The notes: a model not told the origin generated them from the sequence alone. Shown: positions 38,139 through 47,750, counted from the stretch's first letter. The stretch is DNA of 64,000 nt from Euglena gracilis (GCA_039621445.1 CP154954.1:19392642-19456641), one strand, 5' to 3'. Numbers and translations: made by a program.

Positions 38139-40669
38139 TGCTTCACTGAGGGCGGTGGGCTGAGTCCTGGAACGTTTTTCTGCCTGGTCTCCACAATGGA
38201 GTGTCGTGACTGGGTGTCCTTTTGGGCTTCTGTCAGCAGGGTAGCGTAATCCCCTTCGCGGAATAGTCTGGCGCGTCGCAGTAGGATGGACTCCAGTTCT
38301 GCTGGTGGCGGTGGTTTGGTTGTTGATGCCGGGCGGAGGACCAGCTTGGGGAAGGAGAGCACGGCGAACAATGCCGCGTCCGTGGGTGCTCGTACGTATG
38401 CCGTGATGGCGTCTGCCATGGTGTCAAAGACAGGTTGTTGGCAGGCCGAGGGCAGGTGGAGGAGGCTCGGAAGTCTCTGTTGGAGAAGATGGGTTATGTC
38501 GCAGGGGGGAGCGCCAACCACCAGACTGTGCGCAGGCTGTCCTCGGAGATTGGACTCCTGGCCGGCACTGTCGATGACCATCGCCGCGTCACGTTCCGGG
38601 TGAGCGAGGTCCAGGAAAAGGTTGTCATGTTCCCTGGCCTCAGTTGCGGTTGGCGCGCCGCGGGGGGATGGCGGTGCTGGGCGCTTGGCCGGCCCAGGGT
38701 TCTCCTCCACCTCCCCACAGGTGAGGAGGCTACCCCGTCCACGGTTGGTCCCCAAGGTGGAGGGACCGCCCAGTGACGGACTACGCCGGTCGTTTTTTGG
38801 TGCCGGGTGGACCGGCGCTGTCTCAGCCGGTGGTGCTTGTACAGTGCCAAGGAGGGAGCGTGGGGTGGGGTTCAGCCGGAAGGCCGGCCGAAGAAGTGGT
38901 GTTTTGGGTGCGCCGAAGTGTTGCGGAAGTAGCGAGGGACAGTCCCATGGCCATTGCCACAGTCCACAGCGTTGGCACCAGTGGGGTGACGTGCCCCGGA
39001 TGTCCCAGAGGGCGTCGTGGTGGATGAGGAAAGTCCGGCCCGCGTAGTCCCCCAGGTGGAATGTTTCCCCGCCGTGACAGGCGGTTGGATACGGTGTGTG
39101 CGAGGCACGAGGCGGACGTTCCGAGTAGCTTGCGCGGGAGACGGGCCTCACTGGCCCCGGGGCACTGCTCAGTGGAGGGTGGCCTGGGTGGTGTATCCGC
39201 AGGGCCACAGTTGCCCAGCCTGGGGTCGGGAGCAGTGCCGTCCCCCTGGCCCGATAGATAGGGCACCGTGGCAGGGTCAAGCTGCCCGAGGAGATGCTCC
39301 GAAGGCCAGCCAGCACATTGGACCAGTCTGGTGCGAGAAGGATGATGTTGCTGCTATGGCGGAGGACGTGCTCAAGAACAAGAGGGAGCAAGGAAAAAGG
39401 CGGGTTGCACCATATTGGATTCGGCAGGAACCAGTTCTGGAGGAAGGCGTCTTCCCTTTGTGACCAGAAGTGGGCTAGTTGTGTGTTGTTCTGGTCGGCG
39501 AAGGCGTCGATGGTGGGCGGGTTGTCCGGCGAAAGGGCCTGGACTACGACCTGGAACCACGGGGGGTCCAGCATAAAATCCTCGCGTGGTACTCGGCGTG
39601 GGAGGTCCTCAGGGGGTCGTGTGGCACTACTGGGGCCCGGAGTGCATTCGACGTCTCCCAGGCGGTTGAGGATGTCCTCGCCCCTGCCGGTGGATGAGTG
39701 AGGCGAGCCAGGTACCGGGCTGTTGGATCCAGCGGCGGTGACCTCCCTGTGGCCGTGTGAGTAGACCGCATGCTTGTTATCATCTTCGTCGTGTTCATCG
39801 TCGCCTTCCAAGTCGCTTTCCAAATCGGAGAGAGACGGTGGTGTACAAAGTTGCATGTGGCTCAGTAGGGGTGCCGGGTAAGGGGTTTCTGTCGACCATC
39901 CACAGACCTTGCAGCGGACCAGCCACCACTCTCCATTTGGTAGGGATTCCAGGTGGTGTAGGTCCCAGCGCCAATTGTCTTCCCGGACTGTGGTGAGCGA
40001 AAAGATGTTGCCGAACGGTCTACCTGCCTGGCAGTGATGAGACTGCATGTCCCAGAGAGACGACAGGTTGATGTGCTGAAAGCACAGGCGGCATTTTGCA
40101 AATTCGGTCCCTGGGCCGACCTGGGCCGGGGCCCCAGAGGATGGGCCCGCTGTGGCCGGGGTGCGCAGACGTTGCCACCTCCAGCGCTGGCCATTCCAGT
40201 ATAGTTCGTCCCATATCTCGTCCGGTGTCAGACGGGCTGTTTGGCCGGCTGACCCCCGGAAGAACGGCCCGGGTTTTCTTCGATATCCCCACAGCAGAGA
40301 ATGTCCCTGTGGCTTTTGTTCGTGTGGTGATAGAGCCACAGGTCTGCCGGCCATAGGGGGGGCCGGTCCTGTGGGTGCCCAGGGTGTGTCCTGCCCCCCA
40401 TGTTTTGGCGAGGAACTGCCACCGGACTTCCCCCCCGCCCTGGAGCGGAGCACAAGGTGCATACAGGAGGAGCTGGCCCCCGTCGTCCGCCAGGTCAGAC
40501 CAGGTGCGTCCGGGGGGGGGTGAGGGGGAAGGGGGGCCACAGTGATATGGATGTTTTCCAACCACTGGTCCACGAGGGCTTTTTTGTTTTTTTTTCTTTG
40601 GCCAGTCCACTCCCCCCAGATGGAGGCATCCGTCGAGGACAGCACAGACCAGTCGTCTGCGGCTGTCAC
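38135..40669 (-). CDS. ORF1 polyprotein with 2A-type motifs, zinc fingers and Dam-like domain
   Basis: 844 residues. The first about 125 are low-complexity. A 2A-like motif (CGDIEENPG, 40,299-40,264) is in another frame and is followed by a one-base shift back to this frame at PFFRG. Zinc fingers are at about 193-213 (CRLCFQH...HHC) and 253-275 (CKVCGW...HMQLC). An acidic stretch precedes the second motif, GDVECTPGP (338-346). A Dam-like domain follows at about 386-455 (TIDAFADQNN, WCNPPFSLLP, ILLAPDW). The third motif, CGEVEENPGP, is at 651-660. The C-terminus has the LSFPKLVLRP motif often found before such RTs. It ends in the ATGA overlap with ORF2. Confidence 0.85.
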   Translation of the reverse strand: MTAADDWSVLSSTDASIWGEWTGQRKKNKKALVDQWLENIHITVAPLPPHPPPDAPGLTWRTTGASSSCMHLVLRSRAGGKSGGSSSPKHGGQDTPWAPTGPAPPMAGRPVALSPHEQKPQGHSLLWGYRRKPGPFFRGSAGQTARLTPDEIWDELYWNGQRWRWQRLRTPATAGPSSGAPAQVGPGTEFAKCRLCFQHINLSSLWDMQSHHCQAGRPFGNIFSLTTVREDNWRWDLHHLESLPNGEWWLVRCKVCGWSTETPYPAPLLSHMQLCTPPSLSDLESDLEGDDEHDEDDNKHAVYSHGHREVTAAGSNSPVPGSPHSSTGRGEDILNRLGDVECTPGPSSATRPPEDLPRRVPREDFMLDPPWFQVVVQALSPDNPPTIDAFADQNNTQLAHFWSQREDAFLQNWFLPNPIWCNPPFSLLPLVLEHVLRHSSNIILLAPDWSNVLAGLRSISSGSLTLPRCPIYRARGTALLPTPGWATVALRIHHPGHPPLSSAPGPVRPVSRASYSERPPRASHTPYPTACHGGETFHLGDYAGRTFLIHHDALWDIRGTSPHWCQRCGLWQWPWDCPSLLPQHFGAPKTPLLRPAFRLNPTPRSLLGTVQAPPAETAPVHPAPKNDRRSPSLGGPSTLGTNRGRGSLLTCGEVEENPGPAKRPAPPSPRGAPTATEAREHDNLFLDLAHPERDAAMVIDSAGQESNLRGQPAHSLVVGAPPCDITHLLQQRLPSLLHLPSACQQPVFDTMADAITAYVRAPTDAALFAVLSFPKLVLRPASTTKPPPPAELESILLRRARLFREGDYATLLTEAQKDTQSRHSIVETRQKNVPGLSPPPSVKQ
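38690..38731 (-). other. 2A-like motif, intact
   Basis: Reads GSLLTCGEVEENPGP in the ORF1 frame, matching the 2A consensus G(D/E)VExNPGP with the upstream LL. In 2A sequences the ribosome skips the bond before the last proline, releasing the upstream chain. Here it would separate the Dam-like part from the RT-linked C-terminal domain. Confidence 0.85.
39632..39658 (-). other. 2A-like motif, degenerate
   Basis: Reads GDVECTPGP in the ORF1 frame. It matches G-D-V-E-x-N-P-G-P except that Thr replaces the Asn. The change could have disabled skipping. Confidence 0.6.
40264..40299 (-). other. 2A-like motif, interrupted by a frame change
   Basis: Reads LCCGDIEENPG in a frame shifted from ORF1. The final Pro falls in the ORF1 frame, so a one-base change in the CCCGGG run breaks the motif. 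The upstream reading frame (from 40,455) and the downstream ORF1 frame both look coding. Confidence 0.65.
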
Positions 40670-40733
40670 CGAGTTTGTGGGCAGCTTTGCTGGGGTTTGG
40701 GTTTAGGGTTATGTGAGAAGGGGGGCCAAGCAA

Positions 40734-41300
40734 TTTTCCCTCAAAAAAATCGCGAAAATCCCCGGTGGCGAGGGGGTCCGGCTACGTGGCGAGGCACTCG
40801 GAGAGGGGGGGGGGAGGGGTGTACCAACCTGCCGTTGGGGTTTTGCATTGTAAGTGCGATCTGCTGGTCTGCACGCCACCCCCTGTATTATTATTTGTAT
40901 TTTTTTGGGTTATGCCCCCTTGAAACAAATCCTTTTGCTTTTCAGGCTGGATTTATTTAGGTTTTTTGTGCGAGGCCTTGGGCGCACCTTGGGTAAATGA
41001 TCAAATCAGGCTTCTGCAGAAAATGTAACACACCTGCGAGTTAATGTTCTGCACCTTTTTTCCCGGGGGAACCCTGCGTGACTGGGGGGACGGTCAGGAC
41101 ACATCACCGAATGCTCGAGCCGGTCGTGGTCCGCTTCTCCACTACGGGGGGGGTGGTGCCTCCGGCAGGCGTCTTTTTGTCCGGAGCTCCTAAGGTCCGA
41201 ACATTCACCCGGGCGAAGTTTGGCCCCGACGAACTTAGTCCCCCTAGCACAATACGTACACAGCGCGCGTACGTATTGTTTGGTCTGGATCAGGGATGGC
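40734..41300. other. Unassigned flank of the non-LTR element
   Basis: Includes GGTGGCGAGGGGGTCCGG (as at 1,860) and a short open frame (41,078-41,311). I find no domain. Confidence 0.4.
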
Positions 41301-41380
41301 GGGGGGATTAAAATCCCCCCGATTTAAATCGCCTAGAAACTAGGGGATTTTAATCAGGGGGGATTTAAATCGTTTTTTAG
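41301..41380. repeat. A/T-rich inverted and direct repeats
   Basis: GGGGGGATTTAAATCG-type segments occur in direct and inverted order around CGCCTAGAAACTAGGG. They could form a cruciform. Confidence 0.5.
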
Positions 41381-41514
41381 ACGAAAGCGGGGGTCTGACA
41401 CGGCCGCGCAAGTCTTTTATTGTCAAAAACACTTCGCCCAATGTGGAAACTTTCGAGCCGACCTAAATGTCGCCGCGAAAGGCAACTCCGCTCGCCGGCA
41501 GTACCTTTTTGGTC

Positions 41515-41850
41515 TTACCCTGGCCCAAACACCACCGGATGGGGGAACGTGTTTCCTTTTTTGAAAAATCCAACGGCGAACCCAAAAAAAAGTTGAACAA
41601 CAGGGGGGGGCTTTTTTTTGGAACATGGAACACCGAAGCAAAAATTGATACACTGCTTTTTTTTATACTTGAAAGACCTCTTTTGGTGCGGAGGCAAAAA
41701 ACAGAAGAGGGGCGTATCAGTTGAATGTCTTTTTGCGAAGAGCAGTGTTGACAAACGGTGGCAGCTCGTGACTTTGAAGCGCAAACCGTCAACCATCCAA
41801 GCGTAAACCCAACCATATTTGACTTTCAAAATGTGAGCGGTGTACGACAC
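41515..41850 (-). CDS. Unassigned 111-residue frame
   Basis: The frame starts MSYTAHILKVKYGWVYAWMV and is Lys/Phe-rich with several cysteines. Composition is not repeat-like, and the stretch is otherwise unique. I do not recognise it; it may be a fragment of a transposon or host gene. Confidence 0.3.
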   Translation of the reverse strand: MSYTAHILKVKYGWVYAWMVDGLRFKVTSCHRLSTLLFAKRHSTDTPLFCFLPPHQKRSFKYKKKQCINFCFGVPCSKKKPPPVVQLFFGFAVGFFKKGNTFPHPVVFGPG

Positions 41851-42059
41851 CTGACATTTAAAAAACCTACCACAAAAAATGGTCCAGTCACAAACTGGGT
41901 GCTGCTAGGGGGGTGTGGGGGACAGGGTTAAACAACCGACTCCGTGTCGGAGTCGTCGTCGTCCACAGAAGACGCCCTTAGGGAGCGGAATAGAAACGCC
42001 AGCTGCCCCAGCTTTGCCACAGACAGCCTTTGACGATATGCACCAGCGGCAGCCCGTCG

Positions 42060-42745
42060 CCCCACAGATTTTGCCCAACCCGTAAATGCCCCCCCCCCAA
42101 AACAGATTTTTGCCCAACCCGTAACCCCCCCCCCCCCACAGATTTTTGACCAACCCATAAATGCCCCCCCCCCCACAGATTTTTGCCCAACCCGTAAAGC
42201 CCCCCCCCCCCCAACAGATTTTTGACCAACCCGTAAATGGCCCCCCCCACAGTTTTTTGCCCAACCCGTAAAGCCCCCCCCCCCAACAGATTTTTGACCA
42301 ACCCGTAAATGCCCCCCCCACAGATTTTTGACCAACCCGTAAATGCCCCCCCCACAGATTTTTGCCCAACCCGTAAAGCCCCCCCCCCCCCAACAGATTT
42401 TTGACCAACCGTAAATGCCCCCCCCCCCCACAGATTTTTGCCCAACCCGTAAACCCCCCCCAACAGATTTTTGCCCATCCCTTCATTGCCCCCCCCCCCA
42501 CAGATTTTTGACCAACCCGTAAATGCCCCCCCCACAGATTTTTGCCCAACCCGTAAATGCCCCCCCCACAGATTTTTGCCCAACCCGTAAACCCCCCCCC
42601 GACAGATTTTTGACCAACCCGTAAATGCCCCCCCCACCACAGATTTTTGCCCAACCCGTAAAGCCCCCCCCCCCAACAGATTTTTGACCAACCCGTAAAT
42701 GGCCCCCCCCACAGATTTTGACCAACCCGTAAATCACCCCCCACA
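42060..42745. repeat. 36-bp minisatellite
   Basis: About 19 copies of CAGATTTTTGCCCAACCCGT plus AAATG and a C-run. All reading frames stay open for most of the array, producing spurious long frames on the minus strand (GGGLYGLGKNLW-like). Confidence 0.9.
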
Positions 42746-43120
42746 GACTATGACGATGGTCTGGCTCCGAATACATGCACACGTACTGAATAATCTCTCA
42801 ATATCACAACTGGTAGCGGCACTCATCGCCAGGCGGCAACCCAGTTCTGCCAGCGTTGGCGAAGAGCCCAATGCCAGTGGCAGTGATTCGGACTCTGGAT
42901 AGCCGGGCGGCTAGCGATAGTGGCTTTCGGACAGACATCTGGACAGACATGTTGGCTGGCTAGGTTGGTCTGCCAGCCGGCTAGGTTGGTCTGCCAGCCG
43001 GCTAGGTTGGTCGGGCCAAATGCGCCCCATGGGCTTCCGAGACCTTTTGTCGTGTCGAGCGGAGGTATCGCCTAGGCCTTGTAGCGTCTTCCTTTTCGGC
43101 GTGACCCTGCTGTCCTCCGT
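42746..43120. other. Unassigned DNA after the 36-bp minisatellite
   Basis: The plus strand reads LSISQLVAALIARRQPSSAS...SGSDSDSG (up to 42,902). The minus strand left of the array (41,928-42,060) reads LSVAKLGQLAFLF...DDDDSDTESVV. The two resemble each other and are inverted around the array. A GCCGGCTAGGTTGGTCTGCC repeat lies at 42,956-43,010. Confidence 0.45.
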
Positions 43121-43797
43121 GCCTTGTCTTTGAAAAGGGGCAGGGGCTGCGGTGCCTTGGGCGTTTTCCGAAGAGTTCTTCTGGGTGGAACGACAGAGCG
43201 TTTGTTTGGCGCAGTGTTGTGGTGAAGCCGTACGAAGGCTGTGGCAAACGTTGGTGTGCTTACCCCACAGGGGGAGGTGGTTGTTTGATGAAACCTGCCC
43301 CACAGGTTTGCCTCCTGGACGAGCAGCAATACGAGGGTACAGGACTGACAAGGGGTCTGTCCACTTACTCCTCAGGGGATCAGGCAGTAGACTTTGGTCA
43401 TTTTGACCCCCCTCCCCCCCCTATGGTGAAGTTCACCGTTTGAAAGTTCACCGGGGGGTCCCGGGCTCCCACCTCTGCCTAACCCATCGGTGAACTTCAC
43501 CGGTGAAGTTCACCAAGAACTTGATAGTTCTTGAACTTCAGTTATTGCTTGAACTTCTTCGGCTTCACCCAAACTTGAATGCTTCACCAAACAACTTGAA
43601 TAGGGGGCCTTTGCGCCCAGAAAACAGAAGGAAGGCCTTTTCAGGCGCAAAGCAATACCAGCACCGGCCACAGTACCTGCGGCCAGTGGCAACAGCATTT
43701 CCAGCTTCTCCATGAACCCCTCCAGGGGCTTTCAAAACATGGTGAATGCGACCAAAAAAAATAGACACCCAGAAGAGGAAAAGTCACATGAATTAGG
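43121..43797 (+). repeat. Duplicated block, copy 1
   Basis: Nearly identical to 45,867-46,563 over about 680 bp, with small indels, including the GGTGAACTTCACC module. After GAATTAGGA the copies diverge. I see no open gene shared by both copies. Confidence 0.85.
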
Positions 43798-43935
43798 AGC
43801 CCCCCCTGCGTCCCCCCCCGCGTCCCCACCAAGTGGCTTGGTGTCCTTTTTTTGAAGAGGCTTTTCTGCAATGCTTGATGCGATGAAACGAAGAAGAGGG
43901 GAGAAGGAAAAAGAACGTTGCAAAAACAAGTGATA
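43798..43935. other. GCGTCCCC array and unassigned DNA
   Basis: CCCCTGCGTCCCCCCCCGCG (43,802-43,828) is a GGGGACGC array on the minus strand; then unique DNA to the poly(T) region. Confidence 0.5.
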
Positions 43936-44067
43936 AGTCAAAACTTTTATTTTTTTTTGTTTTTTCTGTGCTTGTTTGTTTTTTTTTGACTTTGTGTTAT
44001 TTTTTTGCCTTTATTTTCTGTTATTGTGTTTTTTTTGTTTTTTTTTTTTTTCTTTTTTTTTTTTTTT

Positions 44068-44130
<63 letters not shown>

Positions 44131-44139
44131 AACTTTTAT
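43936..44139. repeat. Poly(T) region flanked by direct repeats
   Basis: TAAGTCAAAACTTTTAT occurs at both ends (43,935-43,951 and 44,123-44,139) of a T-rich segment that includes an almost pure run of T of over 45 bp. Confidence 0.8.
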
Positions 44140-44248
44140 CTTTGCCCCTCAAAAAATGTGAGTTGTTCGCTGGAGCCCAGGCATGGGTGGAGGGGTCCCG
44201 TGGGACCCCCCTACCGCTTGTGATGGGTCAAGGTCGTGACCTAACGAG

Positions 44249-44682
44249 TCTCTAAGGAGGCTAGGCACAGCGGGGGGGGGGTGAGGGGGGCGAGCGGCCG
44301 CGCGGGCGGCCGCGCGGGGGGGAGGGGGGGGGAGGGGGGTCCGAGGGCGGCCGCGCGGGCGGAACGCATCCTAAAATCGGTGATTTTCGGGTCCAAAAAG
44401 TGGTCATTTTTTGCCATTTTTGGGCCATTTTTGACCAAAAAAGTGCTTTTTTGGCCGCGCGCAAAGCGCGCGGCCCCCAAATTTGCCATTTTGTGTCTGA
44501 AAATGGTCATTTTTGGTCATTTTTGGGCCTCAAAAATCGCGATTTTTCACCAAAATTTTTTTTCTTGGCTAGTGGGGGGAGGGGGGGGTCCAGGGGGGGG
44601 GCGAGCGGCCGCGCAGGGGCCGCGCGGGTGGCGGGAGGGGGGGGGGGTCCCGGACCCCCCCGAGCGGCGCGCCTAGCCTCCT
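44249..44682. mobile_element. TIR element, GGAGGCTAGGC family, copy 1
   Basis: The ends GGAGGCTAGGC and GCCTAGCCTCC are inverted, flanked by TAA on both sides (3-bp duplication). The interior has GGCGGCCGCGCGGGCGG-like repeats, AAAAATGGTCATTTTT-type inverted segments and the hairpin CGCGCGCAAAGCGCGCG. No transposase. Confidence 0.7.
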
Positions 44683-45015
44683 AAGGGAATGCTTCCCATT
44701 TCTTTACACTGTAGTTGATGGGATTCGGGAAGACAATTGGTGTTGGCCATGCAAAGGGTGTCCATTTGTTATTTCCTATTTGTTCAGCATGATCAATGCT
44801 AATCCTAGAATGTCCCCCTGCAACCACTGCACACATTTCCCATTTTGTGTCCTTTTTGTTGACACCGTTCCCATCTCCTGTTGTCTTTTCCATTTTGTCG
44901 ATTTTTTACAGCCCATGGCGTTCAGCCCATCCTCTCACCTGGAAATTCTGATCATGGTGTATACCAAAGAGCCATCTTCCCATTTTGAGTTTGCCAGAGA
45001 CTGCCTTTCAAAGGA
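44681..45015 (-). pseudogene. Exon-like fragment between two TIR elements
   Basis: The minus strand reads QSLANSKWEDGSLVYT...ISR ending at GTGAGAGG (a possible splice donor near 44,943). A second open part, GDGNGVNKKDTKWEMCAVVAGG...KKWEAFP, ends at 44,681. The interior is neither repeat nor low-complexity. I do not recognise the protein. Confidence 0.35.
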
Positions 45016-45017
45016 GA

Positions 45018-45561
45018 CTAGGCACGGTGGGGGGGGGGGCTGAGGGGGCTTCTTCACCCCCCCAGGTTGCGAAGTCGACAGTTGGGTTGAGTTGGGAGGT
45101 TTCCAAAGGGGTTCTACCCATGATTTCGCTTTCTAGCTCAAGTTTTTGGAGCATTGGATTTCAAAAAAGGCGTTAGCGTCTCGGCCCCTTCGGGGCCAGG
45201 AATCAGAAAAAAGTACATTTTGGTTGTGCCATGAAAAAAATTTTCCTCGGCGCTTCCTTCGCGCCGGGGAAAAAAGGATGTGCTCCAAATTTTGTCGGTT
45301 CCTCGCCCCCCCCCCCCCCCGGGAAAAAATTGTTCCGCCACCGCTGAGGTGGGGGGGAGGGCCGCCGGGCGGTGCGCGGCCCATTTTCGGGTCCAAAAAA
45401 TGGTCATTTTTGGCCATTTTTGGGCCATTTTTGCTACAAAAAATGCCTTTTTCTTGGCTATGCTAGGCACAGTGGGGGGGGGTCCGAGGGGCCGCGGGGG
45501 GGGGGGAGGGGGGCCCCCCGGTACCGGGACCCCCCCCCCCAGTGGCGCGCCTAGCCTCCAA
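45018..45561. mobile_element. TIR element, GGAGGCTAGGC family, copy 2
   Basis: Left end GGAGACTAGGCAC, right end GCGCCTAGCCTCC, flanked by AAA on both sides. The interior shares the TTTTCGGGTCCAAAAAATGG segment with copy 1. An extra left end (GCTAGGCACAGTGGGG, 45,461) suggests nesting. Confidence 0.6.
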
Positions 45562-45866
45562 AGAATTTTTTTGAAAGGGAATTTTGCAGGATATTCTCAT
45601 CGACCATCACATTTTTTGGGATGAATGTCGGGCCATTTTTGACAAAACTCCATTTTGGGTGTGGAAACGCACCGGTTTTTGGAGCCTTTTTTTTTAAGAG
45701 GACAAGACTTTTGCGTTGTAAACTTTTTTAAAAAAACACACTTTCCATTTTTTTTAAAAAAAACACTTTTTTGTTGGTTTTTTTAAACAAAGTAATTTTT
45801 TAAAAAAAACGTCAGCTTTGATCATGGTCCCTAGAATGGTGGTGCCCCCGCGTCCCCAACACCTCC
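45562..45866. repeat. T/A-run element end with conserved tail
   Basis: TTTTTTAAAAAAAACACACT-like T/A runs end with CGTCAGCTTTGATCATGGTC and CCCTAGAATGGTGGTG. This is the inverse of 34,110-34,175. Confidence 0.5.
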
Positions 45867-46563
45867 GTGCCTTGTCTTTGAAAAGGGGCAGGGGCTGCGG
45901 TGCCTCGGGCGTTTTCCGAAGAGTTCTTCTGGGTGGAACGACAGAGCTTTTGTTTTTCCACCGACCGTGCGCAGTGTTGTGGTGAAGCCGTACGAAGGCT
46001 GTGGCAAACGTTGGTGTGCTTACCCCACAGGGGGAGGTGGTTGTTTGATGAAACCTGCCCCACAGGTTTGCCTCCTGGACGAGCAGCAATACGAGGGTAC
46101 AGGACTGACAAGGGGTCTGTCCACTTACTCCTCAGGGGATCAGGCAGTAGACTTTGGTCATTTTGACCCCCCTCCCCCCCCCTATGGTGAAGTTCACCGT
46201 TTGAAAGTTCACCGGGGGGTCCCGGGCCCCCACCTCTGCCTAACCCATCGGTGAACTTCACCGGTGAAGTTCACCAAGAACTTGATAGTTCTTGAACTTC
46301 AGTTATTGCTTGAACTTCTTCGGCTTCACCCAAACTTGAATGCTTCACCAAACAACTTGAATAGGGGGCCTTTGCGCCCAGAAAACAGAAGCAAGGCCTT
46401 TTCAGGCGCAAAGCAATACCAGCACCGGCCACAGTACCTGCGGCCAGTGGCAACAGCATTTCCAGCTTCTCCACACTTGAACCCCTCCAGGGGCTTTCAA
46501 AACATGGTGAATGCGACCAAAAAAAATAGACACTCAGAAGAAGAAAAGTCACATGAATTAGGA
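45867..46563 (+). repeat. Duplicated block, copy 2
   Basis: Close copy of 43,121-43,797, including AAAACAGAAGCAAGGCC and the GGTGAACTTCACC module. It ends at GAATTAGGA, directly before the retroelement fragment. Confidence 0.85.
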
Positions 46564-46569
46564 CTAAAT

Positions 46570-47121
46570 ACCTTTTCGCGCTCTGAATGGTTCGAAACAC
46601 GCGACACGCAGCGGTCCAAGACTTCCTCACCTCCTTGGCTCAACGCGCCAGATTCCAAGCCAAAAAAAAGAACAACGGGCTGATGACAATTCTCAGCCTG
46701 GCGATATCTTCATTCCTCGCCTTGACAGTGAAGGCCCGGTCGCCATCGACGTCCCCATCCGTCACACACAGACGCCAAGCAATCCTCTGAGCCGTGCCGC
46801 ACAACTTCCCATTTGGCAAGAAAAACAAGAAGAGACAAACACCGCAAATATGATGCAACATGTTCGAGACGAGGCTGGCGCCTCACCCCGTTTGTGTTTG
46901 GCGGCATGGGGCAGCAAGGCCATTCTCTGATGTCCACTCTCCTTAAAGCCTTGTTAGGGCAAAGGGAGAGTTGGCTTCAGCGCCAAACCCAAGCAGAAGT
47001 GTGGCAAGGACTCTCACTCCTGGCCAAAGAAATCTCTAAACAACTGGTTTGGAGCTTCTACACCAACCTGTCAAATGACACTGACCTATCTGCCGGTTGC
47101 CACCTCCCCTATTCCCAATAA
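46570..47121 (+). pseudogene. Non-LTR retroelement endonuclease fragment, plus strand
   Basis: Pieces in three frames match the C-terminal region of the 35,182 copy: RNTRHAAVQDFLTSLAQRA, then PGDIFIP...VAIDVP, then CSRRGWRLTPFVFGGMG and AKEISKQLVWSFYTNL. Frameshifts separate them. It is a broken copy. Confidence 0.75.
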
Positions 47122-47215
47122 ACACCTGTCGACCTTGGTTAACCCACCCCCTCCACATGAACCATACCCGCTTCACACTCCTGTCTCCCATGTCCTCTCC
47201 TTGATATGCCACCCA

Positions 47216-47393
47216 AGGTTCCCGGGCTGTTTTTATACAAGTTGTTTAAAACTGGTTTTTTTCCTATTTGTTGTGTTTTATTTTAAAAAAACACCCTTTT
47301 TAAAAATAAAAAAACCGTTTTTAAACCATTTTTTACTCATGAAAGTTTTTTTTGCTTTGTTGTAAAACAAAAAAAAACGGGAACCTTGCCACC
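47216..47393. mobile_element. MITE with CAAGGTTCCCG termini, copy 1
   Basis: Inverted ends CAAGGTTCCCG and CGGGAACCTTG enclose T/A runs (TTTTAAAAAAACACCCTTTT, TTGTAAAACAAAAAAAAACG). It matches 49,259-49,438 in reverse orientation. A possible CCACC duplication flanks it. Confidence 0.75.
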
Positions 47394-47750
47394 AACGTCA
47401 GTGTAGCCATCTGTTCGCGACCAAAGATAAAAATTAACCCTAACCCATGAATCCATGGAGCAAAACAGCCCTTGGGTCCCGACACACGCACGCCATCCAA
47501 CGGCAAGAAAGCACAACACATGTGCCCCCCCCCCTCCCTGGCACTTTACCCTCACCCCCCCCCCCCCATATTTGGCTAATGGGCTCCTTCAGACCCCCAA
47601 TCAGCCAATTCAATTAGGGGGGGGGGGGGCTCAAGGACCCCTACCCCCAATTTTTTCCCCTGTGCAAAATTTGTCGATTGTTGTCCTTGAGGGACTCCGT
47701 GGGGCGTTCTATGTACAACATGTACAGCGGTGCGTGCTGTGTGTGCTCGG
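47394..47750. other. Unassigned DNA
   Basis: C-runs and a conserved TGTACAACATGTACAGCGG next to the AGAGGT module. No gene. Confidence 0.4.

Larger units (their letters stand above)
35182..40669 (-). mobile_element. Non-LTR retroelement with restriction-like endonuclease, full-length copy
   Basis: Right to left: ORF1 (40,669-38,135), RT ORF2 (38,138 onward) and the endonuclease part (36,410-35,182), interrupted by a 564-bp MITE. RT has QGCPLGPIGFAL and YLDDGLLVG. A CxxC...H...C cluster and RPADLLL...PTALDVTV at the C-terminus mark a restriction-like endonuclease, as in the R2/NeSL-type groups, rather than an APE-type enzyme. Internal frameshifts (40,455, 36,260) make it non-functional as read. 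Partial relatives are at 32,417-33,446, 46,570-47,121 and 48,827-50,226. Confidence 0.88.

Noticed and set aside
40228-40455. 76-codon frame as a separate gene
   Set aside because: It is the upstream part of ORF1 seen in its shifted frame, ending at the first 2A-like motif.
41905-42744. 279-codon and 244-codon frames on the minus strand
   Set aside because: They are translations of the 36-bp minisatellite (GGHLRVGQKSV repeats).
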